DNA of 64,000 nt from Tillus elongatus (Eukaryota; Arthropoda; Insecta; Coleoptera; Cleridae), in assembly GCA_964006375.1 (NCBI GenBank), contig OZ023267.1, positions 85,297,406-85,361,405 of the forward strand. Direction: 5' to 3'. Below are positions 10,700-22,479 of the stretch, piece by piece. The notes under the pieces are model-generated. The model saw nothing but the letters and a program-made list of their open reading frames with translations. It made no database searches and had not been told where the DNA came from. Every line of letters begins with the position of its first letter. Position 1 is the first letter of the stretch. The position numbers were made by a program, and so were the translations under genes.

Positions 10700-11150
10700 T
10701 CCCAGTTTGCAGATAGATACTGACTGGAAGAAAAAATCGGATTCATGCTACATGTGGCGTGCGTCAGGACCAACACTGTGGAACATGTATTACGATAAGC
10801 TCTTTACTCTGGAGTCCGTAAACAACACGACTATTATAGGGTATGCATATCATTTGGCGGTGATTGTAAGCGGAGTAAATACGGGTGACCTAGAGAATAA
10901 TATCAACTGGTCAGTGGCAAGGGTGCAAAACTGGATCGAAAATAGTGGTCTCCGACTTGAGCTTCACAAAACTGAAAGTATAGTGCTAGTGGGACGAAGA
11001 ACACTGAGAACCGTAACCGTCAAGTAGGGGAATGCAGAGATTTGTGGTTTTATCACTTTATGGTGTCCAGCAACGCTAACATGGGTAGAGCTCATACTGG
11101 ATCCAAAAGTAACGAGAAAAAAAAAAGAGCGTGAAGTCTACGATCGGTTA
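10700..11150 (+). pseudogene. R1-like LINE reverse transcriptase fragment, catalytic motif lost
   Basis: The frame 10707-11027 contains RASGPTLWNMYYDKLF, NNTTIIGYAYHLAVIV, LENNINWSVARVQNWIENSG and ESIVLVGRRTLR. It corresponds to the palm and thumb of a non-LTR reverse transcriptase (R1/Jockey-like). The catalytic YADD is YAYH here, YADH at 37421-37840 and 46440-46910, and ADQ at 61550-61980, so all four copies are dead in a related way. It lies head-to-head with the env remnant on its left and continues into LINE-side non-coding sequence. Confidence 0.75.
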
Positions 11151-11287
11151 CTTATACTAGATGTTCCGCCGTGAGAACCGTAGCAACGTCTGTCCAAAAC
11201 TACCAGTAAATCGTATGAACGTTCGTTACGAGTGCCGCGTATAGGACGTTTTAGGGACAACAAAGTAGGCGGAGCCTCATCTGGGCA
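11150..11287 (+). repeat. LINE-associated non-coding tail before the H2B cassette
   Basis: Includes ttccgccgtgagaaccgtag, gacgttttagggacaacaaa and ggcggagcctcatctgggca. The same tract lies between LINE RT and the H2B cassette in every module, and between LINE ORF2 end and the cassette at 25740-26243. It is probably part of the LINE 3' region. Confidence 0.5.
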
Positions 11288-11531
11288 CTGACTTGGCTGC
11301 GGCTGCACTGTGAACTACGCTTGTTCTTCACGATATTTCGAACTTCTCAAATTTGCAAATACAATAACAGACAAGAAGGGCGTGGTGTCATTTCGATCGA
11401 CACACTTCAGAGGGCAAAATAATAATGGAGAAGAAAAAAAAAGGTTCTGATGAGTGAAATGTGGCGTCGGTCCACAATAGCTAATTGCGATTAGGTTACG
11501 GATCGAGCGTTTGTACTGTTTGTAAATTTGT

Positions 11532-11547
11532 GACTCTGAAAAGAGCC
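11532..11547 (-). ncRNA. Histone 3' stem-loop (H2B copy 1)
   Basis: On the minus strand this reads ggctcttttcagagtc, which matches the replication-dependent histone mRNA 3' stem-loop consensus (6-bp stem, 4-base loop TTTC) with one G-U type pair. It lies 65 bases after the H2B stop. It shows the gene came from a DNA copy of a replication-type histone gene, as such genes end without poly(A). Confidence 0.8.
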
Positions 11548-11611
11548 GACTTTTTTTCTCTCCAAGTTTTCTGTCTAATGTGACACAATTGAAAGGCACA
11601 CGTTTATTTAT

Positions 11612-11993
11612 TTACTTCGAGCTGGTGTATTTGATATCGGGCTTGGTGCCTTCGCTGACTGCAGGTTTGGCGAGTTTACCGGGTAGAAAGTGCCTGACGG
11701 TGGTCTCGATCTCCTGGCTGGTTATCGTGGATCTGTTGTTGTAATGAGCGAGCCTGGAGGCTTCGGCGGTGATCCGCTCCAATATGTCGTTGACGAAGCT
11801 CTCCAATATGCTTATGGCCTTGATTGAGATACGCGGTCGGGATGTACGCAAGTAAACTAAAACGATTCAGCATTTTGTTAATATAAATTGCGTAGCACTC
11901 CTTCATTCTCCGCTTCTTTTTGTCGCCCTTGGAGATGTTCTTCTGGGCCTTGCAGTTCTTCTTGATAGCTTTACCTCTAGCCTTCGGTGGCAT
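11612..11993 (-). pseudogene. H2B: Histone H2B pseudogene, copy 1
   Basis: The N-terminal frame reads [19 protein letters not shown], then [18 protein letters not shown]. The C-terminal frame reads [56 protein letters not shown] and KYTSSK. These are the H2B tail, histone fold and C-terminal helix, nearly full length. The frames are joined by a 1-nt deletion just after HP-D (one G missing where the family reads D-T-G-I-S), shared by all copies. This copy also carries a short insertion before that site. Confidence 0.9.
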
Positions 11994-12435
11994 CTTGTCG
12001 TACAGTATACATAACAAACGTCGGAACGATAGTGACGGTCCGCTTAACTTTTTCTTTGGTCTTTAACTATATTTTTCGGGTGTTGCTTCCGTAACTTTAC
12101 ATGGCTTGTTTTCGTTTTTTGCGTTGCCCTTTAAATGGTTGTCGATTGTCATGACTGTCCGCACCGAAATCGACTTCGTTTTTGTTACGCGGCGCTGTGG
12201 ACGTAGGTCACTCTCAAAGAATCCGGCCCCGTCATTCGTGCCGGCCAACTTCTATCTATAAAGGCATACCGCAATGACCACACCACTTTCAGAGGTGCCA
12301 CGGCAGTGTATGTTCAAACAAATATTGACCACCTTTTTCTCAGTTCCTTGTTTACGCAGTGCAGCTGCAGACAAGTCAGGTTGTTTTATCGGTTTTTCAC
12401 GTATACCTTTTTGTGTAAAATGGACTTTGGAGTCA

Positions 12436-12440
12436 CATTC
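12436..12440. repeat. 5-bp target-site duplication of the copia insertion (left)
   Basis: CATTC here is repeated at 22480-22484 on the far side of the other LTR. The uninterrupted sequence agtcacattccct is present at 63241-63253 and, inverted, at 36120-36132, so these are empty sites. Confidence 0.85.
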
Positions 12441-12656
12441 TGTTATGAATAAATAACTATTTGTTGAGAGAGTGACAATGTGTATTAACATAAAATAGCA
12501 AACAGAAATATACAGAAAGAAGTAATTATAATAAACAGGACTCTTCACTCTACTACTTACACCATCTTACTACTATTATTACTACATAGTTGTCAACCTA
12601 ACCAAACAGAAATTCCCTAGCAGGGTTGCCAACTTGAATATACAAACTTATTAACA
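12441..12656 (-). repeat. copia LTR (3' LTR of the 10-kb element)
   Basis: 216 bp. It is essentially identical to 384-599 and differs from the 5' LTR at 22261-22479 at about eight bases plus a 3-nt indel, counted by eye. It is the downstream LTR of a minus-strand element whose 5' LTR is 10 kb away. Confidence 0.88.
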
Positions 12657-13232
12657 TCCCCCTTCAAACCTGCAAAGAATTGTTGTTTTACACTCTTAAA
12701 TTAAGTTCTTTAACAAATTTATTAAACTTTATACAACTTAAAGATTTGGTAAACACATCAGCTAACTGTTCGTTAGTACAAATATAATCCAATTTTATAA
12801 TTCCCTTATTAACTAGGTCTATTATAAAATGTATTTTCACATTAATATGTTTGCATCGTTTATTATTTTCAAAATTCTGTAATAATGGAATTGTACTTTG
12901 ATTATCTTCATACAATGTGAAAGGCAGTGTAAAATGAATCTCTAAATCACTTAACACATGTTTTATGTGCAAAAGTTCACAAGATGCTGCAGATACTGTT
13001 ACAAATTCTGATTCAGTACAATGTCACAATGGACTGTTTTTTGGAACTCCATGAAATTAAGTTATCAAAAAGTTTGAAGCAACTGACGGATTTTCGATCA
13101 TTAATATCATTTACCCAATCTGCATCAGAATAACCTGCTAAATCACTATAAGACTTACAGAAATACAATTTATAATTTAATGTTGATTTTAGGTATTTCA
13201 GGACTCTTAGCAAATGTTTTAAATCAGTATCT
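12657..13232 (-). pseudogene. copia RNase H fragment, second copy
   Basis: Same content as 600-1175: SDLAGYSDADW, LYEDNQSTIPLLQ, KHINVKIHFI, LADVFTKSL. The junction to the ATPase-like sequence is at the same base in both copies, so it predates the duplication. Confidence 0.85.
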
Positions 13233-13883
13233 TTAAGAACAGCCATCATAATTTGTTTGTTTTGCCAAAATCCACCACAAAGGATTTTGAACTTTCATGT
13301 TTTTCATATTTCATATTTAGTTCATTGATCGTTGTTGCCCTTACTTGGTGAAATTGTGCCACACTACTGGCTTCACAGTGAATCCAGAGAAGTTATCTCC
13401 AGTCTGTATTTTCATATTGTTTAAATAAAACTGTGATGTTAGCATTATCACGCTCCAATTCTTTCGGACACAAGTAAAAACTGTCAATATCTTAATATCT
13501 ACAAAAATACGATCCTATTTTATCTTGCTTATCACAGGCTACGTCATCTAATATAAAAAACGAATTGCCCTTTGCATATGCTGGATCTAATATTTCTAGG
13601 CTTTCACTGTATGGATAACACCTTTTGTAGCACAAAATACCTCCTTTAAAATGTCATATTTAGGCTGATATATAAAGGCTTTCAGTATACGTATACGTTT
13701 TCAAATTTTAAGCCGTTTGGACCAACCAACAAACTTAACATAATATTTGTTAACCATAACCGCTTGGACCACATATCAAACATCTAACTGAGGTTGGTAA
13801 AAGAAGTCCATGTCTTTGCTGTTTGGGTGATGATGATGTGGTAACAACATCAACTATTTGTGACTGTTGGCTTTTGAGTGTTT
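13233..13883 (-). pseudogene. Polinton-type ATPase fragment, second copy
   Basis: Duplicate of 1176-1825, with the same Walker A lesion and the same palindrome-bearing insert. One extra G near 13828 distinguishes it. Confidence 0.58.
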
Positions 13884-13975
13884 TACAATACGCATCGTTA
13901 ACTAAACTAAAACTTTGTACGACTGCTACATCCTATATAAATACGCAGATATATCATACCTCATTAACAGTATAA

Positions 13976-14154
13976 ATGTTGGTGTGTCAAGGTGAAGGTG
14001 TTGTTGACAAGTCATCAAAAAATTACTTATTGAGCTGCACGTACTTGGTTATCAGTTTTGTGGTCCAGTCACTAAACGTACAGAACGTTTCACGAGACAT
14101 AATTAACGCATCAATAATCTAGATCGTGCTTGTCTCTCGACAAGCACGATCTAG
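13976..14154 (+). pseudogene. PLA2-like fragment with fold-back end, second copy
   Basis: Duplicate of 1918-2096, including the 16-bp-arm hairpin (14119-14154) that terminates the domain before its catalytic His-Asp. Confidence 0.6.
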
Positions 14155-14715
14155 GGGATTGATATGGTATAATCATGATGCATACCGAAACTATAATACT
14201 TATAATGTGGTCACTTATGTTTACAATTTTTAAATAAAAGACTTGAACAGTAGTATCTGTGTTTCAGTCATTGCGCGTACGCTTGCTTTCAATAGCTCTT
14301 ACGACCCGCATTATTTCGCATATAAACATCATGTAAACATCATCGACAGAATTCAGTACCCGTGACGTTTCAAGGTGATGAGATCATTGTGATATTAAAA
14401 TTGACACAGAGACCACCATATTATGTAGATTATTAATACTTGCAATGAAGCCGCCCCAGAATCAATATCTTTCCTACCTGCAGCGAAGAGGATTCTATCT
14501 TGGGAGCACATACAGTATCTAGATTCATGTTAAGCAAACTACATATATGCACTGACCCTGTGAACGACGAGTCAATCAAAGGGAAAGAAATACACATTTA
14601 GGCTTCTCAAACCAGTTCGTTTTCCATAATAATATCTGTGATTCCGCAATCAACCAACAAGATATTTTTTACCTTTGGTGTTCCGCTGTTCTACTAATAA
14701 ATGGCAGTATTGAGA
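14155..14715 (+). pseudogene. Penton-like C-terminus and degraded capsid region, second copy
   Basis: Duplicate of 2097-2640. The open frame of copy 1 is broken here by a small rearrangement near 14322-14345 (an extra aacatcatgt-like repeat). Confidence 0.38.
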
Positions 14716-15305
14716 CGATTGGCACGATTGGAGATGTACAAGTAACATCTAATGCAGCAACCCGATTAGTTAACATGTTAGAAATGCTTGTATAGTTACA
14801 GCAATTCGAACACTTTTGGAAGCAAGAGCTATAATTCAAGCCGGGTGGCGTCCTACTACATAAAATACAATGCTGAAGGATGGTCGTTTTTGCTACTGCA
14901 TACCTCCTTGCTACTTCTGTAATATTTTCAAAGACTATAGAAACGTGTTTTTTCAGTTAATTGCTGCGACGTATATCTAAAGCCCAGAGCGAAAGAAATT
15001 GCTTTATTTTGATTGGAGCAGTCGACACAGATAAAGCATTAAAGTTACATTGATTACATGGCGCTGCAGGTGAAACTTGTCTACCCCAGCGAAGTTATAC
15101 AGAAATAATTTTTACAGTCGATTGCCACAAATAAAAAGATCCTGGAACCATATAGAAAATGGGAATGCATTACTAAATCAGAATAATTCAACGAAAGGCT
15201 TGTGGTCCATCAAGACATGCTCAAAGACTAACCGACCTAGATTTCGTATTGTAAGATTTGAAACGGATCGATACAATAACGTTAAAAATACATTATAGAT
15301 TTAAG
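14715..15305 (+). pseudogene. Capsid-like N-terminal and middle fragment, second copy
   Basis: Duplicate of 2640-3232. It keeps ten bases (gacgtatatc-like, about 14967) that are missing from copy 1. The frame 15077-15298 contains GLWSIKTCSKT and RPRFRIVRFETDRYNNV. Confidence 0.5.
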
Positions 15306-15762
15306 ACTTGAGTGTTATAATCCACTCCTAGGATTTGATTGGGTACTTCCATAGGCCAATAGGTTTCGTTTTCGACCTTATACGGAATCAGGGCGACTTT
15401 TATTAGCATAAATTACGTTACCTCTGTCATTGTGAAGTAGCTGTATAGATGAACGACCCAGCTTTGTTATTGTGATATTCCAAACGGATTGATAGATAAC
15501 GTTAGAAAAACATCAACAACTTTGATCATGTAGGAATTCGATATATAAGGCTCCACTTAAATTCTCAACGAATCCCCACAGAAGGCAAATAGAAACGTGA
15601 CTGAATTTCAACTCGCATATGTTGGTAGAGAACTCCAACCTACCTTGGATTACAAAACTTTTGAAAAATATCCCATGTTTTTATTTGATTGCTCCAAGTA
15701 CAGGAATCCAAAAATCCATCTACGGTAGATATCAAATTCGAAATGAAAAGGGTTTAATTTAT
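15306..15762. pseudogene. Env fragment and capsid C-terminal fragment, second copies
   Basis: Duplicates of 3240-3690: errantivirus env piece on the minus strand to about 15473, then capsid-like C-terminal piece on the plus strand. Confidence 0.42.
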
Positions 15763-15805
15763 TTGGACCGGACAGATTTTCCTGGAAAATTAGCAAGGAA
15801 AATCT
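15763..15805. repeat. Dispersed satellite-C half-monomer, second copy
   Basis: Duplicate of 3690-3732. Confidence 0.6.
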
Positions 15806-16266
15806 TTCTTGTAAATAAGACCCTCCTTTCGTTGCTCTTTTCGGACAAAAAATACTAATGCAAAGCTCATCTACAATATCTGGATTTAGGAAGGATAAAG
15901 GAATCTCTAAAGTTCTTCCAAAGCAGAAGACTGGAGACGTTGTGAAAAGTGCAATTAATTATATTGCATTTGCTAACAGGCCTGTAAAAATGACGCTGAA
16001 CTTTACACAATATTATGCATCTTACATGACTATAATTTTCGAAAACGTTCAGTCTTTAAAGGCCAATGTAAAGGATATTTTTGCAGATGAGTGCCATTTA
16101 AAAGCATCGATTATACTACTTATTTAAACTTCGACAACTCAGCAGGATGATATTCAGATACCTGGCCATGTTACAATTTACATATCTGATGTAAAGAGCA
16201 TGGTGCTGCGATATACATCAAGAATGATTTAAAATCAGATGAATTTAAAATGTTGTCAAATTCCAC
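15806..16266 (+). pseudogene. Helentron-like endonuclease N-terminal fragment, second copy
   Basis: Duplicate of 3733-4193, with FENVQSLKANVKDIFADECH in place of copy 1's SLNANV. It runs into the microsatellite. Confidence 0.55.
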
Positions 16267-16278
16267 CACACACACACA

Positions 16279-16371
<93 letters not shown>
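16267..16371. repeat. (CA)n/(TA)n microsatellite, second copy
   Basis: About 13 bases of CA and 90 bases of TA, roughly 30 bases shorter than the tract at 4194-4327. Confidence 0.97.
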
Positions 16372-16375
<4 letters not shown>

Positions 16376-17273
16376 AAAATATATATCAAGATTATTACTG
16401 GAAATATGTATTAGTTTCGTTCTTACTTGAGCACATTAATGTGGGAGGGGAGGAGTCGTTTCGTGGGGTGCTAAATTTAAACTGGAACTATATTATAACA
16501 AAGTTTAACCTTTAATAATTCTCATCAATACATAAACATTGTCAGCAGGTCACAACGGATTTGCAACCTGCAAAGGTAGAGATAAGGAAACAGTAATAAA
16601 ACAATATAAGGATGAACCTTTAGCCCAGTACGATAACACGGGAAAAACTGGGTTAAATACAGAAAAACATATAATAAGCAAAACAAAACCTGAAGTAGAT
16701 ATGTAAATTCTAAAATGGCCAGGTATCTAAATATCATCCTGCTGAGTTGTCGAAGATTCAAAAGTTGTATAATCGATGCTTTTAAATAGCACTCATCTGC
16801 AATAATATCCTTCAAATGTGACTTTAAAGACTGAACGTTTTCGAAAATTATAGTCAAATAAGATGGATAATATTGTGTAAAGTTTAGCGTTATTTTCACT
16901 TTTCACAACGTCTTCACTCATCTGCTTTGGAAGATCTGTAGTGATTCCTTTATCATTCCTTAATCGAGAAATTGTAGATGGGCTTTGTATTTATATTTTT
17001 TGTCCGAACGGAGCACCGAAAGGAGGAACGGCAGCAGCACGTTCGTTAGATAATGCAACAATTTAGGTATTTCCGCCGAACGAAATATGTTAATTTTTGT
17101 GTTGTTGGACCACCCTTAATCGTTAGTGACCGAACACCTGCACAAGACAATAAGCAGAGTTGTAGATGTAAGATATTTAAAATTATATATCCTCTGATGA
17201 CGGTAACTTGGTTAGTGCAAGTCAGGTTTTTTAAATATATTGTAGTCATTTGAGTTGTCCAAGTACACTTGTC
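16372..17273 (-). pseudogene. Errantivirus fragments and inverted Helentron endonuclease, second copy
   Basis: Duplicate of 4328-5230. The endonuclease start FENVQSLKSHLKDII is on the minus strand at 16525-16899. Confidence 0.52.
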
Positions 17274-18150
17274 TTCATAATAGCATCTGGTTCTTTATTA
17301 TTTTAGTTTTATAGCTTTCCAGCTTATCTACATTTAAGCCACCTAGTTTGTGTCATTTACTTAGTTCACATTCACTTTTGATGATATTTTGAGTGCCGGG
17401 CACTATGACTTTGACTTCATTTGGTATATTTTTAATTAAGGTATCGAATATATTTGATGGATAAACATTTTTATAGTGAGCAATAGGCAGGCATGTATGG
17501 TTTTATGTATGTTTACTAGGCGATGTCGGCTTCTTTCAGTTCTGCAATGATTAACTGAATTTCGTTGTTATGAGCATTATTATCAAGTTGTTGGTGCTGA
17601 TTTTTTTAATTTACATTCTGAATTATAGGTTCGGTCTATTGTTTTTCGTTAAGAGGTGTGTCGTAACCAAAACGGTGAGGAGTTGAGGACGTTCCGCTCA
17701 TAGATTTGTCATTCGTTTTATTAGAAATCGATACTTTTCCGAGAAAGCGTTAGTTCGCCCATTGGCATCGTATTTAACTTTATGAGCACTGTTTGATTCT
17801 AGAATATCTCTATAGTGTTGAAGATTGTCATAAGCATATGCCTTAAGTCTGCATAAAAACTAATTTTAACAAACCATCTATTTGGGGATATCTCATTTTA
17901 TCTGGTTAAATTTCATTATTAATGAAGTCTAGGTGTTTGTATAAGTAATACAAAGCTTCATCATTGTTATGTCTATCAGGTTTAAGCATTAAGTGTTTCT
18001 TTCGAATGTTTTCAGTAGAATTTGTTGTGTGCTGTACTAAAATCTTTTCTTAATATTTTTCTCTTGTCCATAACGCTAAAGTTTTTTATGTCAAACAAGT
18101 TGTTTGTTTCAAACAAGTTGTTTGTTTCAAACAAGTTTTTTGTTTCAAAA
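17273..18150 (-). pseudogene. Polinton-associated uncharacterised ORF, second copy
   Basis: Duplicate of 5230-6116, including the 21-bp tandem repeat at its right end. A 9-base difference near 18070 separates the two copies. Confidence 0.4.
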
Positions 18151-18278
18151 AGTCGGTTGTTGGTCTGAGGTAAACCACTTATTAGTTGTTTACTGTCCTA
18201 AGAGATACAAACTGTTTGGCGGTTTAAGGTATACTAGCTTCGAGTTGGTTGTACGTATATCTATCTATTGTTAGTTGT

Positions 18279-18369
18279 CTATCACGACAGCTGTTGGACA
18301 GCTGTGCGTCTAACACTACATCTGTTAGACAGATACTAGTTTGACAGAACAGCTGTTAATTATTGAGAT
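18279..18369. promoter_or_regulatory. CAGCTG palindrome cluster, second copy
   Basis: Duplicate of 6245-6335 in the same divergent intergenic position. Confidence 0.42.
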
Positions 18370-18877
18370 TCGGTACTCAATAATTCAGCTAAAGGCTCGT
18401 GGTCAATTAAGACTTCCTCAAACACTGAACGATCTAGATTTATTATTATGAGATTTCAAACGGTTCGATACAATAACGTTAGAAAATACATCAACGTTAG
18501 AATATACATTCCAGATATACGACTTCACTTAATTTCTAAACAAATCCCCACAGCAGGTATGAATTTGAACTTTAACCAAGTAAATTAAATCGAACGTTTG
18601 TATGTTGGTAGAGAACCTAAACCTACCTCGTATTAGAAGCCCTTTACAAAATATTCCATGTTTGTATTTGATTGCTCCAGGTAGAGCGATTTCATAAAGC
18701 AAGCTCCAGTGGATATCAAATTGGAAATCGAAAATACTTACAACTTTCTCAATCACACGAAATGTTTAGGCGTCTGTGTGGGAGAGTAGGCACTCAGTGA
18801 ATTATTACAAATTCTCTGGGTGCCTACTCTCCCACACAGACGCCTAAACATTTCGTGTGATTGAGAAAGTTGTAAGT
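18370..18877 (+). pseudogene. Capsid-like fragment ending in a 58-bp fold-back, second copy
   Basis: Duplicate of 6336-6843. Fold-back arms are at 18736-18793 and 18820-18877. Confidence 0.52.
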
Positions 18878-19810
18878 GGTTATCAACATTATATGTTCAA
18901 GACACAGAAAACGTTAGGTTTATTGATTGCAGATATAGTTAAACAAATCAAGTTTCTACAAGGAACACAGCAGTGTTTGGATTATGATTGTGGTACCGTT
19001 AAGATGAATATATTTCCGACTGTGACCAATTTCTGACCGAAGTATCGGGTATTAAATGCTCCCCAGATGCTGTGGTAGTTTGCTCGTTGTTGCGCTTATG
19101 ATTTGATCAATGTATGCCGGTGAAAGAAAGTTGGTTCACATGTATGTTTAGCAAGCTTCTATGATGATGTGTAAGTTCATCTAGATATCGATCAGCTATC
19201 TGATAAATTCAATTCAATATGTGAATCTTTAATGAATTCTTATCTACTGCTTTGTACCATGGTTCATGTTGTTGATGGCTTCCAGATCTTGATTCAGTTT
19301 GGACTCTAACTGCCTTGGTGTGCGGTATATCCTCTTCACTGCATCATTGAATCTTGATAGTGATTGAAGCATCAGCCGCGTTTGTCTATCTGATTTTCGA
19401 GTTTTTAATTTATTTAGGTAATGTAATTCGATTTAATCTATTTAATGTACACAGATTGTAGTGACTTCTCAAACCGCTGGTATTAACGCATACAACAACG
19501 AAATCAAACCGATTATCGAAGAATTGAATGAAGTATGTGTTATATAAACAGACAGAGTTGCCTGTTTTTAATTACTTTCATCATGCCGATCGAAAAATTC
19601 TGAGTTTCTGAAAATAATTTAAAACATCTAAACATAATTGTTCATTTCCGGAAACTACAAGTGGGGATTTTTATTTACAAAACCATCAATTGTGTAACAA
19701 TGGCGAAAACCTGTTACGGCTGCTATGGAAAATTCGCAAGCTTTACCTGATTATGCAGATATTATCAAAGCTACTAGTCTTCACAGAAAAGAGAAAGAAC
19801 GTTAAATAGG
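18878..19810. pseudogene. Errantivirus and polinton-associated fragments, second copy
   Basis: Duplicate of 6844-7780. It includes the IIEEL block (NNEIKPIIEELNEVCVI, about 19500-19545) and the MENSQALPDYADI block near 19720, both on the plus strand. Confidence 0.42.
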
Positions 19811-20225
19811 TTATTCAACCAAAATACGTTTCAAGGTGTTGAATGTAACGTTTCCACTTATCTTGTACAGCTCAGATTTTGTGTCCAGCTGATTCAGTGT
19901 CTTACTTAAATATTTATTCTTTAGTATATCAATATCATGCAGCACTTGAGAAATTATATCCTTAGTTAAATTTTTCAAGTTTTCCTCAAACTCACTTTTA
20001 AGAGCAGCTAGATCTGTATTATGCACAGCTTCAAGAGTTATGGTGATTAGACTTTGTATTAGATCATCTTTATTCTTCTTATAATTATCTGCTCATCAAT
20101 CTACAAATTTTATATTCACACCATCAGCACGTTTGGTAGCATTACCAACGGTACACAATTTGTGGTTTTGCACATCAGAATCGTTAATTACAGTTTCCGG
20201 ACATACATTATACATTATACTTTAT
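19811..20225 (-). pseudogene. Fibre-like or minor structural protein fragment (polinton-like)
   Basis: The minus-strand frame 19811-20026 reads AALKSEFEENLKNLTKDII, HDIDILKNKYLSKTLNQLD and TFNTLKRILVE, a heptad-rich segment. Upstream (to about 20170) is NATKRADGVNIKFVD, with the N..P..D.VN..FVD pattern of adhesin or fibre collar repeats. An in-frame double stop follows FVD. It is the counterpart of 40710-41110. The function is a guess from the repeat pattern. Confidence 0.4.
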
Positions 20226-20624
20226 TGGCTCAAATTACAAAATACGTCTATATAGTAAGTCCATTTTGACTTGTGTTGTATATAGTGACATAATTTAAAC
20301 AGTTTATTCTAAAAATACTTGACACTGCATTATCCGAATATGACACTTCGAATTTTAACAACCCATTTTAAATAAAGTTTTAATACAATTTTCTCTTCCA
20401 TCTTACATTTCCAATCATTGCCTTTATTTACTACTAATCTTTACATATCCATCATTACTTCCCCATCATCATTCTTCATTTACTTTCTATGTTTATACCA
20501 AATTTATAAAATGTTATACAAAACCGAACCTCTTAATTCTGACAAAAATTTAAATAACTGTCATTGTACAATTTCGTACAATGAGAAAGTCTGAACTTTT
20601 CGATAGACATTCCTACACTAAACT
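20226..20624 (-). pseudogene. Downstream part of the polinton-like protease region
   Basis: Reverse complement of about 40310-40700. Its right end, up to gatagacattccta at about 20615-20624, corresponds to the middle of the adenain-like protease gene (SSLGMSIEM), where homology stops. The His- and Asp-containing core is missing from this copy. Confidence 0.45.
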
Positions 20625-20952
20625 TATTTTATTTGACTTCAACTAAATTCCATTTGTGCTATGCGATTATCCACTATAACTCAAACTGCAGTCACTGCTT
20701 CCTAAGCTAGACTTCTATTTATCCTTTAGATTGCACCATCGATATATTCTTTAATTGCAAACATGTGTTAAATTTATAATTGTAATCATTGCTTAATTTC
20801 AATCATCCTTAATACCAAACGTATTTTTCAGGTCATCTTCAAGTTTTGAAACTGTCAGTCCTATATAGTTGATAAACTGTGCTGGAAGGTGAAATTGAAG
20901 AAAGAAGTGGAAGGTAAAAAAGTTAGTCACGTGAGTCGTTTAAAAAGTTTTT
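20625..20952 (+). repeat. Dispersed non-coding repeat and copia leader-like sequence
   Basis: 20628-20800 resembles 25066-25200 and the reverse complement of 32380-32520 (ttttatttgattccaacta, cactgcttc and aaatttat blocks). 20810-20952 is found once and directly precedes gag, so it may be copia leader, but no LTR is present on this side. Confidence 0.4.
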
Positions 20953-22230
20953 GTGAACGTTGATCAAGTCAAGATGGACTCATTGAAGAATCTTGAAAAT
21001 AGACATGGAATTATTCCATTCTGTGGGTCCAATTTCGACAATTGGAAGTTCAGACTAGAATCTGTATTAAAGGCACTAGAGGTCGACGAAGTTTTGAAAA
21101 TGGAAGGAGATATTCAAAAGAACGAGGCATGGATAAAGAAAAATAATAAAGCTGTTATGGTGATAATACAAAGTATTGCTGATTCACATTTAGAATATGT
21201 AAAGGGCGTTAATGATGCGGCACAGATGATGAAAAAATTAGAAGGGATTTTTGCAAAGAAAGGTACATCCTCGAAATTTTATTTACTTGAAGAACTTGTA
21301 CATTTAAAATACGACTGCATGACAGATATACAAGAACATTTTGCAAAATGTGATAAAATATTTAGAGAACTTAAAAATTTGGGAAGTAATTTTGTTGAGT
21401 TGGATACAGCATGTTTCCTTTTGTTATTGATGCCAATTGAGTATGAAAGTGTAGTAACTGCAATAAGAACAGTGTCAGAAGATACATTAAAAATAGATTG
21501 TTAGAATTTAGTGTAAGCAACAAGTCAACACAGGGTAAAAGTAAGAATGTGGCACCATCATCATTTGTTGCGAATAAAGTAAAATGGTCAAGTGTAGAAA
21601 AAGTGGACATGTAAAAATTATGTGTGGGGTAAAATGTTTCTTGTGTAATAAATTTGGACATAAAGCTAAAGACTGTAGAAATAAAAATGAAAAGAAAGAA
21701 GCAACTTATGTAAATAATAAATCCAGTTTGAATGTTGATAGTGAGGTGGCTTTTTGTGCGAGCTTAGAAGAAACTTCCTCAAGTAAAATTGAATGGTATG
21801 CTGATTCAGGAGCTACACATCATTATACAAATAGGGAAGAATGGCTAAAACAAGAAGGTTTTTGAAAAACAAAAAGAGATTCAGTTAGCTGAGAGAGGAA
21901 GGTCAATGGAAGCAACTTGTGAAGGGGACATAGAAGTGATAAGTTTTGTAGAAAACAGACAGGTAACGATTACTTTAAAAAATGTTTTATGTGTTCTGGG
22001 GTTGAGGGTTAATTTATTATCGATATCTACTATTGAAAAAGCAGGTTTTAAAGTTGTATGTACAGAGGGAAAAATCTTTATTAAGAAAGGTAAAGTTGTA
22101 TATGCAGAGGGTGTGAGATCAGGAAATCTATATAAACTAACTTTCATATCAAAAAACACTGAAAGGGTAAATTTAGCAGTTAAACATGATAAAGATCTTT
22201 GGCACAAAAGATATGGTCATTTAAATTACT
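20953..22230 (+). pseudogene. gag-pol: copia gag-protease-integrase N-terminal segment, inverted inside its element
   Basis: The plausible start ATG is at 20974 (MDSLKNLENRHGIIPFCGSN); an upstream GTG at 20953 is less likely. NFDNWKFRLESVL is the copia-type Gag (UBN2/DUF4219) start. After a stop near 21504 and a frame change come the zinc knuckle CFLCNKFGHKAKDC (about 21634-21675) and the aspartic protease motif YADSGATHHYTN (about 21796-21831). The last frame, 21906-22228, reaches DLWHKRYGHLNYSS, the GAG-pre-integrase HxxxxGH region. Everything beyond is missing. Its orientation (plus) is opposite to both LTRs around it. Confidence 0.85.
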
Positions 22231-22242
22231 CTTCATCTCTCT

Positions 22243-22258
22243 TTCTGGGCCCATAACA
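22243..22258 (-). other. copia primer-binding site
   Basis: On the minus strand ttatgggcccagaaag lies two bases inside the 5' LTR. It resembles the Drosophila copia PBS, which pairs with an internal half of initiator tRNA-Met. It shows that 22261-22479 is a 5' LTR of a minus-strand element. Confidence 0.75.
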
Positions 22259-22260
22259 AA

Positions 22261-22479
22261 TGTTATGAATAAATAACTATTTGTTGAGAGAGTGATAATG
22301 TGTATTAACATAAAATAGCAAACAAAAAAATACAGAAAGAAGTAATTACAATAAAGAGGACTCTTCACTCTACTACTTACACCATCTTACTACTATTATT
22401 ACTAAAACATAGTTGTCAACCTAACCAAAGAGAAATTTCCTAGCAGGGTTGCCAACTTGTATATACAAACTTATTAACA
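22261..22479 (-). repeat. copia LTR (5' LTR of the 10-kb element)
   Basis: 219 bp. It pairs with 12441-12656. Together they bound a 10-kb insert flanked by CATTC at 12436-12440 and 22480-22484. Confidence 0.88.

Larger units (their letters stand above)
11288..12379 (-). mobile_element. H2B cassette 1 with inverted ends
   Basis: The left end 11288-11319 (ctgactt...gaactacg) is the 32-bp inverted end seen intact in cassette 3. The right end is damaged (gcagtgcagctgcagacaagtcag ending 12379). Inside are a histone stem-loop and an H2B pseudogene, both minus strand. The cassette is 1092 bp, close to the 1032, 1084 and 1069 bp of copies 2, 3 and 5. Whether it moves as a unit or is only an inverted-end fossil cannot be told from this sequence. 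Confidence 0.55.
12058..19849. repeat. Large segmental duplication, second copy of 1-7818
   Basis: By eye these two blocks differ only at scattered single bases, a few short indels and the microsatellite lengths. The spacing between equivalent positions drifts from 12057 to 12073 to 12031. The block starts at or before the window edge in copy 1, so its true left border is unknown. At its right end copy 2 continues into the natural neighbouring sequence (fibre-like gene), while copy 1 jumps at 7818. Confidence 0.9.
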